Below are positions 36,175 to 46,700 of a DNA stretch of 64,000 bases, one piece after another (position 1 is the first letter of the stretch; the number at the start of each line of letters is the position of its first letter). The notes below the pieces were generated by a model, which searched no databases, was not told where the DNA came from, and saw nothing but the letters and a program-made list of their open reading frames with translations. The DNA comes from Antedon bifida (Eukaryota; Echinodermata; Crinoidea; Comatulida; Antedonidae). The translations under genes and the position numbers were made by a program. The DNA lies in NCBI GenBank assembly GCA_963402885.1, contig OY727100.1:21609665-21673664 (forward strand), written 5' to 3'.

Positions 36175-39074
36175 GAAGTTTGATTGCTTGTTAATAGCTT
36201 GCAGCAGATATTAACTCTTCAAATGCTGTTTTATTCCAATTGGTAAAAGCCCATTTATATTAAATATTAAACGATAATGAACAACAATAATAGATAATTA
36301 TACATTTTTCATATACAGAAAAATAAATAAATTTGAAAAAAAAAATTGGTTATACTTATAGCCCATAGTATAAACATGGTATGAACAAGCCTTAAGGCCT
36401 TGATTATGGGTTTTATAAAAAATGATCTTATTTTTTGACAGATTGAAGTTTACTGACATTAAAGAGCAACTTCCCAAATATGCTGCGATTGCCAACTCAA
36501 AGGGTTACATAAGCATTGAGGATTTTGCAGAATATCTCAAACTACCAGTATCGCCAGCTTTAGAGGAGGTCTTTGCAATGTATGATAGGGTATGTTCTAT
36601 TAAGTATTATAACATTTTAAAAACAGTGGAGCATTTTCATGGCAGTTTTAAACTCTGTCTACACTATCAAACTAGTTTGACAAAAAAAGTGTGATGTGCC
36701 CAAATATGATAGTGGTATGACATCATCATGTCCATACATGGGCACATCACATTTTTTTGTCACATAAAGTTTGATAGTGTAGACAGCTTTACACATATAA
36801 TTTGTTGTAGTGACAATGACTTTCTGGGTCTTGCATGTGAACTATGACCTGAGATGTGTGACCCAAGTTTGAGGCATGGTTTTGTATCTGAGTAATCCAT
36901 TATACAATATCCTTATATAGGAATTGTAGGACCATACCTGCGTATATATATTTGAGTGAATAAAAAATTTCTTTCCGTCACAGAAAGTGGATAAAAATAA
37001 ACATTAATGCATCTGCACTAGTTAATTAATTTGATTAAATTATCCTAAATAAAAAACAAGTTTTCCACAAGCTAATGGCAATACAGTAAAAGTAATACAA
37101 AATGAACATTCCAACCTTCTACCAAATTCCCTTTGTGACTCGGCATTTTTGGCTTAAATCTTATATCATTGTATCTTCTCAGCCTCCTAATCCTAATAAT
37201 CTCTCTTTATCCATTCATTGTACTTTATATACTGACGTACTTGAGGTTTTTAAAGCACATAGACAATGAAGATGCCACCAGCTTGCATTAATTTGTTTGT
37301 ACTATTTATTTTTAACAGAATGGTTCAGGGACAATAGATTTCAGGGAATATGTTATTGGAAGTTGTTTGGTAGCAAAACCAGCAGAGGATGAGGAGACCC
37401 TTGCGTTGGCATTTGAAGTAAGCTCACATTGACTCACACAAATGCTCTCTCACATTAAAATTTAATGTCAAGAATTGTTTAAAATTGTGATGTACAGTAC
37501 TGTACACTACTAGTGCTACTAAATAGCATTAAATGGTGGAAAGTGTCTGTCGCAACACACAAGGCATAAATGAGTATAATGATTACTTGAGAAAGTCGTA
37601 TATATATTATATATTTTATTTCAGCATTGCATAATGAAAATACATACAATACAAAAGAAAACAAAAGCATCATCAGCAAAATTCAAAAACTTAAAACACA
37701 ATGCTCTCAGTATCATCAACTGTGTAGAGTAAATCCAAAGGCAAAGTACTGAAAAAATGACAATGCTGTGGGTATCAGTGATCAGATACAAAATGAAATA
37801 AGCAAAAAGCTAAATCAAAACGATAAAGTAAAACAGCCATAAGAATTAGCATATATTATATATATACATATTTTCAAATATGGGTTCTTTTAAACCATAT
37901 TATGTATGAATTAAAATGACACTTTTCACACATCAGATCCAGTCGAAGAATTACCGGTTTCTATTTTTGTTTAAACCAATTTGTTGTTATGCAAATTGAC
38001 GTCAAGAATACTGACTGTATAAGCTCACCCCATACACTCTGCCCCAAATCATCTAGTCCATCCCCAAGTTTTTTTTTCAAACCTTTTAGGTGAGCCCCAT
38101 CTGAGCTGGTCCAAAGTGACTAGTTTTCTGCTAATGATACAACAATCAAGTTTTTACTTTTTATTTCTAATAATTATATTTTTATTCTGTTAGCGTTTTT
38201 GTGGTAATAGTTACATAACTAAAGAGGAACTAGTAGAGATTATGGAAAAGTTGTTGAGAATGACAGATGAACAGGCTGAGGAGTTATTCAATCAAGTTGA
38301 TGTAGACAAAACTGGTCAAATTACATATGGTAAGCAGAAATGTACCTTCATTAGCTTAAAATTCGCCTAGAAAACTAGCAATGTGCTAGTAGAGTTTTCA
38401 TAATTGCTAGTTGAAAATTTGATAAATACAACTAATTTTCATGATAAAGGAATTCGTACAATTTTAAAAAGAGTAAGGGATTATATCAACACACCCATGG
38501 CAGACATGTACCATACCTATGAAAGTCAGCACACTTTGTAGATGATCCCCTATTCTTAAATTCTTTATCATGCAATTATATGTACACAGAACCAACAGCT
38601 TTATGTCCCATCCGAAATACGAAGCAATAAGATTAAGAGTAACCTGCCTTAAGCTTGGTTTCCACTAGACGCAACGCAAGAGCGTAAGCCACAACGCAAG
38701 TGAATTAACCAATCACAAGCAGCAGTTGGATTAACCATCGCTTGTGATTGGTAATTCCCTTTTGTTATGGCTTACGTCCTTGCATGGCATCCTAGTGGGA
38801 ACCAAGCTCAGATACAAACACTGACACAGACAGGTATCGAGCCCATGCATCTCGCATACTAATTTGATTACCGTACCATTACGCCATATCAATCTCTTAA
38901 AATCATCAATATTTTCTGTTTTTTTATATTTTTTCAGACCAATTTAAGGCATATGCTGACTTGAAACCAGAATATGCTACTCTCTTTAATATGTACCAAG
39001 AACTTAAGAAAGAGAACAAAAAACAAACGGAACAAGAACCAAATGTTGATAGAAATAAAAACAAGACGGACTAG
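28855..39074 (+). CDS. LPCAT2: Lysophosphatidylcholine acyltransferase, copy A (LPCAT1/2 type)
   Basis: Membrane acyltransferase that re-acylates lysophosphatidylcholine (and, in LPCAT1/2, lyso-PAF) in the ER or lipid droplets. Eleven exons: 28855-28992, 29770-29915, 31377-31600, 31961-32134, 32480-32567, 33349-33486, 33672-33797, 36442-36589, 37319-37417, 38194-38329, 38938-39074; 517 residues, phases all consistent. Hydrophobic anchor about 47-80; catalytic HTAFFD (H137-D142); FPEGT 211-215 followed by CTNKTCLINF; EF hand with a canonical loop 393-404 (DRNGSGTIDFRE), a degenerate one, and a third (463-474) lacking the final Glu. The C-terminus KNKTD fits a KxKxx ER-retrieval signal. SREENGKAPLAG resembles LPCAT2 more than LPCAT1, but the split needs a tree. 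Start chosen at the first ATG in frame before a conserved NPFVHHLNLT. Confidence 0.93.
29954..30102. mobile_element. FB1 element in LPCAT-A intron 2
   Basis: AAGCTCTATCTACAC to GATAGTGTGGACAGAGCTT, TA on both flanks, one internal module. Confidence 0.9.
30138..30310. mobile_element. FB1 element in LPCAT-A intron 2
   Basis: AAGCTCTAATGTCTACATTATC to GATAGTGTAGACAGAGCTT, TA flanks, two internal modules (one decayed). Only about 35 bp from the previous copy, in the same orientation. Confidence 0.9.
31069..31328. mobile_element. FB8 inverted-repeat element with nuclear-receptor-like motifs
   Basis: Starts GGAGCTTTTGATTTTTCATG and ends TCGTGAGTCAAAGCTCC, with ACGACCTG / TAGGTCATAGGTCA next to the ends. 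A solo end of the same family lies at 50396-50437. The right end contains AGGTCA-T-AGGTCA, a perfect DR1, at 31294-31306. It lies directly upstream of LPCAT-A exon 3. Confidence 0.6.
31294..31306 (+). promoter_or_regulatory. DR1 nuclear-receptor-type motif (candidate)
   Basis: AGGTCA T AGGTCA, preceded by TGACCT at 31285. DR1 is the binding format of PPAR/RXR, HNF4 and COUP-TF in other animals. It is part of repeat FB8, so it may have no role. Confidence 0.35.
31640..31812. repeat. GGGGACAC inverted-repeat motif
   Basis: In LPCAT-A intron 3: CTTATTCAGGGGACACTTTG facing GAAAGTGTCCCCTTAATAG at 31750-31807, and a further TGTCCCCTTGATAGGG block at the left end. Confidence 0.6.
33818..33890. mobile_element. 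FB1 fragment
   Basis: ATGTGCCCATATATGGACAT, then two TACCATATTTGG modules; both termini missing. Starts about 20 bp after the LPCAT-A exon 7 donor. Confidence 0.65.
34440..34817. mobile_element. FB5 element in LPCAT-A intron 7
   Basis: GATGATGTATTGTCATTTTT at the left and TGGGGGAAAATACATCCTTAA at the right, diverged forms of the FB5 ends. Confidence 0.6.
36113..36174 (+). repeat. TATC microsatellite
   Basis: About fifteen TATC units in LPCAT-A intron 7. Confidence 0.95.
36651..36789. mobile_element. FB1 element in LPCAT-A intron 8
   Basis: AACTCTGTCTACACTATC to GATAGTGTAGACAGCTT; starts 61 bp after the exon 8 donor; one internal module. Confidence 0.9.
38597..38890 (-). mobile_element. SINE2 copy interrupted by FB2
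   Basis: On the minus strand the head reads as a tRNA: A box TGGCGTAATGGTA and B box GGGCTCGATACC. The body at 38597-38649 shares TTTATGTCCCATCCGAAATA with the fragment at 18831. An FB2 copy (38650-38809) splits head from body, so the SINE insertion predates it. In LPCAT-A intron 10. Confidence 0.7.
38650..38809. mobile_element. FB2 element nested in SINE2
   Basis: TTAAGCTTGGTTTCCACTAG to CTAGTGGGAACCAAGCTC, inner arms TTAACCAATCACAAGCAG and TCGCTTGTGATTGGTAAT. Confidence 0.9.
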
Positions 39075-39377
39075 TCCCGATTTTGTCACATATTTTAACT
39101 TTTGTATTCAGGTTTACAACGGGTAGTTTATGAGCGTTGAGTGTTATATAAGAATAACAGATTTTACTAGTGCATGAGAAGTTAGCCAAACACCTTTTCC
39201 TGCTGTGCCTACAAGAGTGACTTGAATTTCTTTAAAAGCGCACAAATTAAAATAATATACCTCTGATTAGAATAGTTTTTTACACACATTCTACCAACTG
39301 TATCTCTTCAGTATCTAGGAAAATGCTTTGATACAGTCCAAATATATGTCTGTGTGTTGGAAATATTTTTTTAGGAT

Positions 39378-39627
39378 AATACAGTATTGCATCGTATGAG
39401 GCATATGGAATAGTGTATCGTGGAATTTGCCTTGATACAATGTAATATAATCTACAGTAGGAAGAACTGGCTAAACGTGGGTTGTTGATCATTTTGTAGG
39501 AAAATACAGTAGCACATTGTATGAGGCATATGGAGTGGAGTATCATAGAGTTTGCCTTGATACATTGTAATATAATCTACAGTAGGAAGAACTGGCGAAA
39601 AGTGGTTGTTGATAATTTTGTAGGAAA
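39378..39627 (+). repeat. Tandem duplication, about 124-bp unit, two copies
   Basis: Both units share TGAGGCATATGG, GTTTGCCTTGATACA-type sequence, AATATAATCTACAGTAGG + AAGAACTGGC and ATTTTGTAGGAAAAT. Located just after the LPCAT-A stop codon, within its likely 3' UTR. Confidence 0.85.
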
Positions 39628-42186
39628 ATGTGTGTCACAATACGTTATTAGTATCTATGCCAAAACGTTAGTACAGGTAATGTTTATAATTTTATATTAT
39701 GTACAGAATTAGTATAATTACTCGGATATTTTCAAATATGATACATTTATTAATTTGATGATTATGATGGAAATGATAATGATAGATAAAATCATCTGGA
39801 CCGTTGTTTCTTGAGTTATCCCATGGGACTATACATGTGGTGGAATGGCATAGGCTTGTATGTGGGGAGGGGTTACTGGGGGTCCTGACCTGGGCAAGCA
39901 AAACTTCCAAAATGATGTACTGTACCCATTTTCTGCTTTCACAAAATATCACGATACCTGGAGAGAACATAGAAATACCCCGTCAAATAATTATATTCTT
40001 GATTTCTGCCAATATACTGTATTGTCTAGTAAAGCCTTGTTTGTCTTATGCTATCATATGATTTTATGAACTTTACTTATCCATGCCAAAAACAAAATAC
40101 ATCACCTTTCGTTCTCTAAATTAAAAAGAAGGAATCAAATATTTTTAACCCTTGTGTTGCCTGGCCTAGGGTTTCATCTGGTGTACATCTGGTATTCTAG
40201 TAATCTTGATTACTGCAGTTATCTTGATTAATCCAGTAATCTTGATTTATATTTGGTGCTATGAGGGATGTATAATTCCCTGGTACTATACATATGACAA
40301 TATATATTCAACAATATATGAATATACAGTATGAAAATATATATAGGACAAAATATTTTTTTAACAATCATTAAAAATCTCCATGAGCACAAATTTTAGC
40401 ACCAAATATTTTATAAAAAAAAATGAAAAAAAAGAAAATTATCCAGAGTATATTCAGTTCTAACAAAATAAAATAGGGGTTGGTTGTTTGGAAACAAGAT
40501 GGCGCCTGTACAGCAGTTGGTTAAACTCCATATAAGGCTGTGCATATCATAGTCATTAATTTTCTATTGTAAATGACAAATATTTTATACATTTTTATAT
40601 AATCTTTTACCACGGGTTAGTAGGTGCTGCAGCTTTAATTTTGTAAAAAAAAAATATTATTTACCACCTTATTTTATAATCACACTGTTTTATAGACATT
40701 TATATAGTAGTAGTTTAAAAATAGATAATATATTATGAGTAATAAATACATATTTAAAATTTTAAAACCAAAACCATAAACCTAAAATCAAATTATCAAC
40801 CGTCCACACAAGATATGAAAATAAAATGTATCATCATAAAATTCTTCACCAAAATTATTAAAACAAAAAATAATTTTTTGGCAAAAAATTAAGAGGCATT
40901 ATTGAGACGCCTATTATGTGTATATTAGACGTTCTACTAGTCTCTGGTTGTTTTTTTTTTAACACACCACCAGTATTTCAATTTTTTGGTATTCTGAATT
41001 CCACCTCAAGTGTAGGTATGACATGTTATGTCATGTGGCTATGTTTATGTCTTTATAACTTTTATTTTTGTTCTCGTTTACAATTAATTATAAGGTTTTC
41101 ATGGCGATTAAACACTAAAGTAAGATTGACGGTACACCATGTTTCCAAAAAATAAATAATAAATAAACTGTCTTAATTTGCTGTCGTTTGGAGTATTTTA
41201 GTACTCATTTCTAGCGCTCATCAACCAAATCATCATTTTCAACTTTATTTTATTTCATTTTTAAAAAACAAATGTGTACCATGAACCTTACTTTACTACA
41301 ATTAATTTATATGAAATTATTTATCAGTACTGTTATTATAATTTAGTTCTATCAGTATTACTGGCAAATTACTATTTATTCATTTAATTTTATTATTGTT
41401 GTTACTATGTACATTTGTTGATTAACAATTTTTTTATTCTGTCACTTGAGTTACTGCTGTTTGTAGGAAATGTACCCTTAAATGTCCTCTTAATTTAAGG
41501 AGCTATCATTTTGGGCATTTTTCTGATGAGCAAGATATCTAATATGGATTTAAATATCATAATTTAAAAGAATGGTAATTTCAAAGATTTCTATTTGGTA
41601 TGTTTTTAAATTACCAAGAAAAGGTTAATTAATCAAATAAATTTACACATTAATATTGTTTTTAAAAACAAATACGTAGTTTTTTTCTTTAAATTGTCCT
41701 CACTTCATTTCTTCTTTATCTAGTAGGTACACTTCCATAGTGTGGTTTACATGGGTTTTGTTTTCATCAATCAAAATATCATTTGTTTCTTTCAAAATGT
41801 ATAATTAACATAAAGGTTAGTGTTTTTATTCAAATATTTTTATTGGATCATCAATATGGATAGATATACAAGAAAACTGTTACAAAGAGTGGGGGATCCT
41901 AAAACAGAACTTTAGATAGACATGCTCGAAACAAAATGAAAAACAACAGTCAAACAGGCATAAAGAACATTCATTTATTGTCGAATATATCATCCATACT
42001 GTTTTATATAAAAATGTATTTACCAAATAGCCTTAGTGTACAGTATATAGGTACATCTACAATAAGTTACCATCAAGAAATAAGAAAATTAGGATTATTG
42101 TGCGTTTGCTTGGCCCTGGTGATATACCTCAGTTATAGATATAAACAATAAATAAACAATAAATATGTAATAAGTATTGTAAAGGT

Positions 42187-42417
42187 AAGCCTACATTCAT
42201 TTCTGAACGTAGGGGAATGAGCTGCTAGGAGCTCATTGTACTACGCCTCAGCATTATGTGGTAGGGTGTCCAGTTCATTTCCATGCCGCCTTATCGTCGC
42301 TAGTATTTTCAACCAGGTACTCATTTACAGCTGAGTGGACTGGGAGTTGTCAGGAATTGAACCCAGGTCTTTCTGTGAGATAGTCAAGTGCCCTAACCAC
42401 TCTGCTACTGCAATCAA
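42187..42417 (-). mobile_element. SINE1 copy, reversed
   Basis: On the minus strand: GTAGCAGAGTGGTTAGGGC (A box), GGGTTCAATTCCTGAC (B box), CCACTCAGCTGTAAATGAG and CATTCCCCTACGTTCAGAAA. More diverged than the copy at 15948 and carries about 20 extra bases in the body; no clear target duplication. Confidence 0.85.
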
Positions 42418-42776
42418 CACCTCAAAATTAGTACACTAACTAAATAACACATTATATTCTTATAAAACTGGGTTAAATTTTATGACAAATGATCAGTCAC
42501 AGAATACCACTCAATAAATCAAACAAATTACATCTAATTATTTAGAGAACATAAATTATAATACGAAAATACTATCTAGTTCTAGCAATGTCTATATTTT
42601 TGTATGTAAATTTATATTAAATATTCTTTTTAACAACTCTATATATACATATATTAATTTATAAACCTTTTAAAGATATTTATGCTTTAATAAATATTAC
42701 ATTGTAGTTGCACTACTCTCTGGTAAATATTAAAAGCCAAAAGAAATCAAATGTAAAGGTTTTGGTTTGCTGTGTA

Positions 42777-42918
42777 AAGCTCTGTCTACACTATCAAACT
42801 TTACATTACAAAAAAATGTGATTTGCCCATATATGGACATAATGATGTCATATCATGCTACCATATTTGGGCACATCACACTTTTTTGTCAAACTAGTTT
42901 GATAGTGTAGACAGAGCT
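42777..42918. mobile_element. FB1 element, full length
   Basis: AAGCTCTGTCTACACTATC to GATAGTGTAGACAGAGCTT, with TA/TTA flanks, one internal module. Confidence 0.9.
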
Positions 42919-43075
42919 TAAGAATCCTATTTTTATCATATTTATACATTCGTCCCCTCCTATTATTTTTTATTTTTCCATTCTTCTGCCAAATTACTAA
43001 ATAAATAAGTTGGAATGGTTCCCAGCATGACAATACCCAACTACCAGTGCTGTATCTCAACATACAATAATGTTT

Positions 43076-43215
43076 GCCCAGGCTAATTCCATAATACAGC
43101 ATCTCATGTGTATCACATGTGGTGGCTGTATTAAAGTTAAGGATACTAAAGCGATACATATGAAACACATATGATGCTGTATTACAGAGTTTTTCTATGA
43201 TACTGGAGAAACCTA
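43076..43215. repeat. Dispersed repeat related to 3041-3195
   Basis: GTATCACATGTGGTGGCTGT, TACATATGAAACACATATGA and CTATGATACTGGAGA occur in the same order as at 3041-3195. Confidence 0.5.
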
Positions 43216-43709
43216 GATACAGTACCAATAACCTGGTGTCATGACAAAATGGGTTAGTTAAAATCCAAGTAATACAGTCCATAAAAAATGATTTTTTTTT
43301 CTAGATATCCAGAATATAAATAAAAAAATAATTCCTGCAATTATCAAAAGAGGGGGTGGGGTGGAAAGTCATTAATTTGTATTAATAAAAAAAAACTGCT
43401 TAAACTTTATATTGCTATTTTCTTGGAAAATAAGTACTTTACAGAAGAACTGACACTGGCTTATGCTATTGCATTTTACATAGTATACCAAAAGTATAAC
43501 TTCTCATATTTACATTTAATAATGAATTTAGAATTGTTTTCACCTTTTTGTTAATAGCAAATAGATTTACCAGGCATTCTTATGCATGGAATTTTAAAAA
43601 ACAACACCATACCGGTAATTTAGACTGAAAAAGTTGCAAAATAAGTTGGCTACTAGCCCAGAGCAACTTTAGACATTTACATCGGGCTAGTAGTATATCA
43701 CCATGGTTA

Positions 43710-46700
43710 CTATTCAGTCTTATCCTTGCTATTGTTTACATTTGAATCCGTCTTCGTTGTTTCCGAGTTGGTTAGTTCTTGGTAAATATTGAAAAGAGAA
43801 GCGTACTCCGGTTTCTCATCTGCATACGCTTTAAATTGGTCTAAAAGACAAATATATTTTGATGAAAGTTATGTAATACAAATAAATAGATTATTTTTGT
43901 TTTAATTGAATGTATGGAAAACAATTTTATGGAACCAAAGTTTATATATTTTTTTTTTCTATTGTGAGACAAGTTTTACTACCTCTAATTTTAATCATTG
44001 TAAATTGCTTTGTAATATTTGGACTATTTTGAAATAAATGTTAAACAATACAATTTAATATGCGTTGTGATAGCTCCCCCTGACTACCCCAATTTTAGCT
44101 TATTTGCCCAATTGTCATCTACTTGATTTTCTTTATGCTGGGTGACCTATCTGTTCTCCCGTATCCTCTTACCATAGGTAATTTGACCCGTTTTGTTCAC
44201 GTCGATTTGGTTAAATAATTCCTCCGCTCCTTCATCTTTCATTGTGAATGCATTTTTCAGGATCTGTACCAACTCGTCTTTGGTTATGTAACCTTTCTCA
44301 CCCCCAAACAGCTGTTAAAAATAAAATGACAATAATAGTATGTTGTTTTTCCTAATCAGTATCTCATCACCGATAGATCACAAACAACTCCTATTAAGGG
44401 GACACCTTTGGGACCAAACAAATTGTCCCCTTACAAGGGGTGTCCCTTGAGTATAAGGTCTTCACACCTGTTCTAGCATGGTTCCGGTCCTGTGCAGGCA
44501 AATCAAATCAAATGTTTTGATGTCATGACGCTACACGAGGCTATGCACCACAATCTATATGCGCGTAGCCGCGTAAAAACAAACATTTACGTTCAATTTG
44601 ATTTGCCAGTGCTACTGTAACTAGCATTGACATTCAGTGAGCTGTTTTGTGTGCTCACACCAATTGTAACAGGTTATGCATTTACCTTAAATGCCATTGT
44701 GATCGTTTCTTCTGTCTTTGCAGGTTTAGCTACCAAACAACATCCAATTACATATTCTCGGAAATCTATTTTGCCTGAACCATCCTTTAAAAATAACAAA
44801 AAACCCCAAAAATCTTTAATTTTACATGTGTTCTTGTGTTGGCTCTCAATTGTAGACTAAGAAATCATTTGAAATTATTATTAAAATTAAACTTTATTTT
44901 CAGAACATACCCTATCATACATTGCAAAGACCTCCTCTAAAGCTGGTGATACTGGTAGTTTGAGATATTCTGCAAAATCCTCAATGCTTATGTAACCCTT
45001 TGAGTTGGCAATCGCAGCATATTTGGGAAGTTGCTCTTTAATGTCAGACAATTTCAACCTAGCAATAAGTTGGAAAAAAAGAAAGCCCTTAGACTTTAAT
45101 ACTTGTTCATGAATGTTATTAAAAATATACAAAAAATTTAAAATGAAGGACCTAAATGACACCAGAACACAACTGTACTCATTTACTAAAGGGCTCTGTC
45201 TTTTTGTGCCGGTCCAAACTTACCCTAATTTTACAATTATCTTTTGAAATTCAACAATTCCCGCTTCCTTTGGCAGTCCCAATTTGCTTGCCTCCATCAT
45301 AAGGCGACAATCTTCAAATGTATGATCCGTTACCGGGAGATCTAACGCTCTAAAGACAATATTTAATATTAAGCGATTTAATGAGAGCGGGATTGCATGC
45401 TTAGTTTTGTTAAAATCAGAAAGTAAATGACCTTTGAACTTACTTTGCGATAACACCGCGCACGTTGCGAGCAAATAGTTTTGCATCTTTTTTCTCTTCC
45501 TCATTCGGTTTGTAGACTGGTAGAAATTCCACTTCAACTTCATTATTAAAATTACAAAATGTCAGCCATACACAAGTTAAGCTAAACAATATTCAAAATA
45601 AATAATAAATAACATTTAAATTTTTTTCAAATATTTAAAAAATCTTTAATTGTCACATTACAAACATAGCTCTGTACATGCGAGACAAAAATTGAAATTG
45701 TTAAAAATATTTTGGCATCTTTGGCCCTTCATAGACTTTTTAGGTTTGCTGCCCTCAATAGGTTTGATCTGACCATCTGTGGTGACCAGGTGTTGTTTAT
45801 GTAAATTAGATAGGAATTCTTTCTTGTCATGTACAATACAGTATACTCTGCTTGGAGGAACAATGTTTTTTTAAAGCACACATATTATGTTGCATGTTAG
45901 GCATATATTAGAGTCAGGTAAACACTTACAAGTATTTAATGCCAGGAATCATAATCAATGCATTAAAGATGGGGTAAGTTGTATCTTTATCATATGTAGC
46001 ATTTCTTAGCATTTATACTTAGTTAGGCCTTAATGTATAGCAGTCAATTCTCTCGATATCAGACTCTCTGAAAACCAGAAACGCTCCCAGAATTTTGTTT
46101 AATTTCTTTTTACAATTAAAAATAAATTTGAAATACTTATTAAATTTCTAAATATTTGCATTGTATATGTACTGATGATATTGCGACTGTTCTCCCAGAA
46201 TGAATCATGCTGACAATGTATTAAGTGTGTGTGATTTTAAACTGAAAATGCTTTTTTACCATCATACTCATTTTTTAAAAGTGATCAAAAACAAAACAGT
46301 ACTTTAGAAAATTGTAACAATTCTGATCAGCTTTATGGTCAATTGAAGACAAACAATGTTTACATAACATTAAAACAAGTTTCAATTTTCATGTCACTAA
46401 TGTACCATTTATTGTAATTCATTAACATATTCATACAGCAATATAATATTTATAATAGAAACGGTGTTTTTACAGACAATTTTTAAAGCTCTATCTACAC
46501 TAAACTTTATGTGACAAAAAAATGTGATGTGCCCATATATGGACATCATGACATCATATCACTACCATTTTTGGGCATATCACACTTTGTTTGTCAAACT
46601 AGTTTGATAGTGTAGACAGAGCTTTAAATTAGACTTACACATTTGGTCCTTTCCATGTCCAAACGACGGTGTCTGGTTTGGTTTTATACCGTAGAGCAAC

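Larger units (their letters stand above)
39075..43709. other. Convergent spacer between LPCAT copies A and B
   Basis: Holds the 3' UTRs of both LPCAT genes, a tandem duplication of about 124 bp (39378-39627), a reversed SINE1 (42187-42417), an FB1 (42777-42918) and the dispersed repeat at 43076-43215. The rest is very AT-rich with no coding signal; the frames at 41936-42151 and 44627-44860 are chance. Confidence 0.65.

Noticed and set aside
42848-43282. 144-codon minus-strand frame
   Set aside because: Its start region is an FB1 transposon read through and the rest is a dispersed repeat; peptides with [12 protein letters not shown] recur at other FB1 copies.
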